This document shows positions 6,350 through 8,735 of a stretch of 8,735 nt of DNA, piece after piece. The stretch spans positions 1-8,735 of the forward strand of contig JAZLGV010000048.1 of NCBI GenBank assembly GCA_045616505.1. The letters run 5' to 3'. The number at the start of each line of letters is the position of its first letter. The stretch's first letter is position 1. The notes under the pieces are model-generated. The model did not search any database. It had not been told where the DNA came from and saw nothing but the letters and a program-made list of their open reading frames with translations. A program made the position numbers and the translations under genes. The DNA is from JAKSUT01 sp045616505. GTDB lineage: Bacteria; Cyanobacteriota; Vampirovibrionia; Gastranaerophilales; Gastranaerophilaceae.

Positions 6350-7090
6350 ATGAAAAAATTTTTTGATTATATAAAAGATTTTCAAATTAGTTTGTTAGGT
6401 TTTTTTATCGCATTTGCATTTCTTATTGTGGGGTTGGTAGTTTCTGATAATGTTTCAAATAAAAATATTACTGTAACTGGTTCTGCTTTTGAAAATGTAA
6501 AATCAGATTCAGCATCTTGGGTGTTTAAAATTGAAGCAAGAGCAAATTCAAAAAATCAGGCTTATCAAATTGTGAAAAATCAAATTCCGATTGTTGAAAA
6601 ATATTTGATAGCTAATGGTATAGAAAAGGATAATATAGATTTGGTTTCTCAAAATTCTTGGGAAACATATAAATCAAGTCCAACAACAGGTTATGCAACA
6701 AATGAGATAAGTGCTTATAATTTTGCACAAAATGTAAAAATCACATCTGATGATGTTCAAAAAATAAAAAGTCTTTCTACAAATCTTTCTGAATTATTAG
6801 CACAAGGTATAAATGTTTCAACTGATGAAAGTCCACAATATCAATATTCAAAACTTTCAGAATTAAAAGTTCAATTGTTGGCAAAAGCAACAAAAGATGC
6901 TAAACAAAGAGCGCAATCAATGTTGAAATCAAATCATAATAGGACAGGAAAAATTCGTTCTGCAAAAATGGGCGTTTTTCAAATAACTCCTGTTGATTCA
7001 AATGCTGTTTCTGACATGGGTATAAATGATTTGTCGTCTATTGAAAAGAAAGTAACAGCAGTAGCAAATGTTGTTTTTGAAATTAAATAA
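6350..7090 (+). CDS. Membrane-anchored SIMPL-domain (DUF541, YggE/BP26-like) protein
   Basis: A 246-residue protein with one N-terminal membrane segment (about residues 14-32) and no clear cleavage site, so it is probably anchored with the rest in the periplasm. The SIMPL domain fills residues 38-246. Seen are the opening strand NITVTGSAFENVKSDSASW, the helix with NQIPIVEKYLIANGI followed by D94-NIDLVSQ, the central FAQNVKITSDD segment, the AKATKDAKQRAQSML helix, and a closing VTAVANVVFEI strand. Relatives include E. coli YggE and Brucella BP26, which form ring or channel-like oligomers and are linked to oxidative or envelope stress; the biochemical role is unsettled. The start follows AGGAG, and the gene lies 13 bp after the WG-repeat gene, so both products probably meet in the periplasm. 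The family call is firm; the partnership is inferred. Confidence 0.88.
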   Translation: MKKFFDYIKDFQISLLGFFIAFAFLIVGLVVSDNVSNKNITVTGSAFENVKSDSASWVFKIEARANSKNQAYQIVKNQIPIVEKYLIANGIEKDNIDLVSQNSWETYKSSPTTGYATNEISAYNFAQNVKITSDDVQKIKSLSTNLSELLAQGINVSTDESPQYQYSKLSELKVQLLAKATKDAKQRAQSMLKSNHNRTGKIRSAKMGVFQITPVDSNAVSDMGINDLSSIEKKVTAVANVVFEIK

Positions 7091-7095
7091 AAAGT

Positions 7096-7124
7096 TTGAC
7101 AAATGAATAATATATAACTACAAT
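7096..7124 (+). promoter_or_regulatory. Sigma70-type promoter of the PocR-domain gene
   Basis: A perfect -35 TTGACA (7096-7101), a 17-bp spacer and TACAAT (7119-7124) form the best consensus promoter in the window. Transcription would start near 7131, leaving a leader of about 41 nt. It begins 5 nt past the SIMPL stop codon and no terminator precedes it, so some readthrough from the WG-SIMPL operon is possible. Confidence 0.75.
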
Positions 7125-7150
7125 AAAACGAAGAAAATATATTATTTGAA

Positions 7151-7158
7151 TAACGTTA
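7151..7158. repeat. Short perfect palindrome TAACGTTA in the PocR-gene leader
   Basis: This 8-bp palindrome lies in the untranslated leader, just before the AAGG ribosome binding site (7162-7165). It could be a half of an operator, but 8-bp palindromes of A/T-rich DNA are common and no second copy was seen nearby. Confidence 0.2.
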
Positions 7159-7171
7159 GTCAAGGTTTAGT

Positions 7172-8584
7172 ATGATAAAATTTAATTTATTAAAATTTTT
7201 AAGAGTTGATTTAATACAAGAAATGTTTGATTTATATCGTGAACAAACTGGTATAACATTGGCATTTGCTCGTCAAAGAGTGTTGCAAGAAGATGATGAT
7301 TATTCTTGTAGTTTTTGCAAAAATTGTATTAAAAAATCAAAAAAAGGAAAAGCTTTATGTAATAAGATTTTCCAAGACTTTGTTAAAACTGCAAAATCTA
7401 CAAATTCTCTACAAGAATTTCATTGTCATGCAGGTTTAGTTGATATTATTGCACCTGTAAAAATTAATAATGAAGTTGCAACTTTTCTTGTAAGTGGTCA
7501 GTTTTTAGACGAAAAACATGATTTAGAAAAAGCTAAACAAATTGCAAAAGAATTAGAAATTGATGAGGAATTTTATTTAAAAGAATATAAAAAAGTTAAA
7601 TATATAAATCCAAAAGAAAAAGAAATAGTATTGAAGCTTATTGAAAAAATTGCAAATGGTTTGTCAGCTATGGCAACTCGTAATTATAAAGAAAATACTT
7701 TGAATAACAGAAGAATTTTATCAAATTATATTATTGAAAGTATCAATTCTTTTTCAAAATTGGAAGATATTTTCCAATTTGTATGTAAAGAATTAACTGA
7801 CACTTTTGATATCAACTCTGCAAAGATTTTTGAATTTAACTTTAGAGAAAAAGATTATAAAGAATTAGCTACATATTCAAAATTGGTTACATCACCAGAT
7901 TTGTCAAAAATTTATGATAAGAAAACCTACAAAGAAGGTATCATGAGATTTTGGAGTGAAAATATTTTGGATTTTGCAGAGAATGTAAATTATAAAATAT
8001 TAGATATGAAATCTGATAAATCAATTTCAAAAGAGATTAAAGATTTGTATATTGCAGCTGGGATTACAAATGTTGTAGGTCTAAAATTAAATACTTCTCC
8101 AGATTCTGTTATGATTCTTTGCTTGATTGATGACAAAGAAGAAAGAGAATGGACTGATGCAGATAGAAATTATTTTGAAGTTCTATCAAGAAATTTGGCT
8201 GTTGCAGTTAAATATAATATTTTATTTACAGATTTATGCAACAAAGTTTCAATAGAAAAGAATTTACTTGATGGCTTTGATTTCCCTGCTTGGTTGAAAG
8301 ATGTTGATGGAAATTATATAAAAATTAATAAAGCATTTTGTAATTATTTTAATACTGATCAAGATATTCTTCCAATAAAATTGTCAGGAGATTGCAATTT
8401 ATCACTTGCTACATTGAGTAAAATTAGAAAACGTGAAGAAGACGCTATCGCTATCAGAAAACATATTTTTGTAAATGATATTATTCCAAAGGAAGATGGT
8501 TCTTTCTTGAGTGTAGATATTTATCCTGTATCTGATGCAAGAATGAATATTTCAGGTACTGTTGGTTATATAAAAGATGTTTAA
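7172..8584 (+). CDS. PocR-GAF-PAS sensor protein without an output domain
   Basis: A 470-residue soluble sensor. Residues about 10-165 form a PocR-type ligand-binding domain, shown by the cysteine cluster C46, C49, C52 and C63 with FHCHAGLVDIIAP (83-95). In Salmonella PocR this domain responds to 1,2-propanediol. Residues about 190-350 look like a GAF domain (KLEDIFQFVCKELTDTF; TNVVGLKL; EREWTDADRNYFEVLSRNLAVAV). Residues about 362-470 look like a PAS domain (GFDFPAWLKDVDGNYIKINKAFCNYF; KHIFVNDII; SGTVGYIKDV). The chain stops exactly where PAS domains normally join a kinase, GGDEF or helix-turn-helix module; none is present, and no membrane segment is seen. It must therefore signal through a partner or be a shortened relative of a longer sensor. 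The ATG at 7172 follows AAGG (7162-7165). The PocR call is strong, GAF fair, PAS good; the ligand is unknown, and metal or heme binding by the cysteines is only a possibility. Confidence 0.87.
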   Translation: MIKFNLLKFLRVDLIQEMFDLYREQTGITLAFARQRVLQEDDDYSCSFCKNCIKKSKKGKALCNKIFQDFVKTAKSTNSLQEFHCHAGLVDIIAPVKINNEVATFLVSGQFLDEKHDLEKAKQIAKELEIDEEFYLKEYKKVKYINPKEKEIVLKLIEKIANGLSAMATRNYKENTLNNRRILSNYIIESINSFSKLEDIFQFVCKELTDTFDINSAKIFEFNFREKDYKELATYSKLVTSPDLSKIYDKKTYKEGIMRFWSENILDFAENVNYKILDMKSDKSISKEIKDLYIAAGITNVVGLKLNTSPDSVMILCLIDDKEEREWTDADRNYFEVLSRNLAVAVKYNILFTDLCNKVSIEKNLLDGFDFPAWLKDVDGNYIKINKAFCNYFNTDQDILPIKLSGDCNLSLATLSKIRKREEDAIAIRKHIFVNDIIPKEDGSFLSVDIYPVSDARMNISGTVGYIKDV

Positions 8585-8604
8585 TATTTTTCTGAATTTT
8601 TCTC

Positions 8605-8637
8605 AAAAAAAAGCACCGACTTTAAAAAGTAAGTGCT
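8605..8637 (-). terminator. Intrinsic terminator for leftward transcription from beyond the right edge
   Basis: On the minus strand AGCAC (8633-8637) and ACTT (8627-8630) pair with AAGT (8619-8622) and GTGCT (8612-8616), with a small internal loop and a TTTA loop. The hairpin is followed at once by eight T's (8605-8612 on this strand). On the plus strand the hairpin has no T-run after it, so it is not a typical terminator for the PocR gene, though it might weakly stop it. Confidence 0.7.
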
Positions 8638-8660
8638 ACTAGAAGTTACGAAAATAAGGG

Positions 8661-8700
8661 AATAAGGTAGGGTATTAAAATTTATTTGAAAGACCTTATT
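8661..8700. repeat. 8-bp inverted repeat AATAAGGT / ACCTTATT
   Basis: AATAAGGT (8661-8668) is mirrored perfectly by ACCTTATT (8693-8700) across 24 nt, and a near-copy AATAAGGG precedes it at 8653-8660. It lies between the terminator and a possible minus-strand coding end at 8699. It may be a structure in the 3' untranslated region of that gene. Confidence 0.35.
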
Positions 8701-8735
8701 AAGAGAAGATTTTGAAGGTTCTTTCGATGTTTTTG
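8699..8735 (-). CDS. Possible 3' end of a convergent gene, cut by the window edge
   Basis: The terminator at 8605-8637 implies a leftward gene entering from the right. One frame ends in the residues KNIERTFKIFS and a TAA at 8699-8701, about 60 nt before the terminator. A second frame also runs open from the edge for 17 codons. With so few codons the frame cannot be chosen with confidence and no family can be named. Confidence 0.2.
   Translation of the reverse strand, partial: KNIERTFKIFS

Noticed and set aside
7096..7163. TTGAC ... GTCAA inverted repeat around the PocR promoter and leader
   Set aside because: The arms are only 5 bp and about 58 bp apart, which is expected by chance, and one arm is simply the -35 element.
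8612..8637. Hairpin as the intrinsic terminator of the PocR gene
   Set aside because: On the plus strand the stem is followed by ACTAGAAG and not by a T-run; the A-tract lies before it, which fits leftward termination.

Overview
The window is AT-rich chromosomal DNA. Its coding is dense and its gaps are short. I see no mobile element, CRISPR array, tRNA or rRNA. The organism is most likely a low-GC bacterium with two membranes: there is a roughly 1000-residue AsmA/YhdP-type protein, a family that bridges the inner and outer membranes, and there are exported or anchored envelope proteins (WG-repeat, SIMPL). Combined with a PocR-type sensor and a 'Firmicute-like' Lrp/aminotransferase pair, this would fit a gut Gastranaerophilales/Melainabacteria genome. 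That placement is inference; Brachyspira, Elusimicrobia or another low-GC diderm are not excluded.

Layout from left to right. Positions 1-189 are a probable divergent promoter region, with a ribosome binding site for an off-window minus-strand gene at the very edge. A small soluble TPR protein (190-672, +) ends one base from the stop codon of a convergent minus-strand pair. That pair is an Lrp/AsnC regulator (1840-2322) and a class I/II aminotransferase (674-1843), joined by an ATGA overlap. The pair has its own good sigma70-type promoter, whose spacer is filled by an imperfect palindrome that could be the regulator's operator. Upstream of it, on the same strand, is the AsmA-like gene (2390-5386). 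Only 50 bp separate that gene from the plus-strand gene for an exported WG-repeat protein (5437-6336). This is followed, in an operon, by an anchored SIMPL-domain protein (6350-7090). A separate promoter (TTGACA, 17 bp, TACAAT) then drives a PocR-GAF-PAS sensor protein with no output domain (7172-8584). The last 150 bases hold a minus-strand intrinsic terminator, which implies a convergent gene beyond the right edge.

How the genes may work together: the regulator and aminotransferase form an amino-acid metabolism unit resembling B. subtilis yugG-yugH (alaR-alaT). AsmA, WG and SIMPL all act at the envelope and share one intergenic region, so they may be co-controlled. The PocR protein probably senses a small molecule in the cytoplasm and passes the signal to a partner protein. 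I do not see strong evidence for an entirely new multi-gene system. The most unusual points are the 50-bp divergent promoter region with a possible leaderless gene, the output-less sensor, and the palindrome inside the regulator's promoter.
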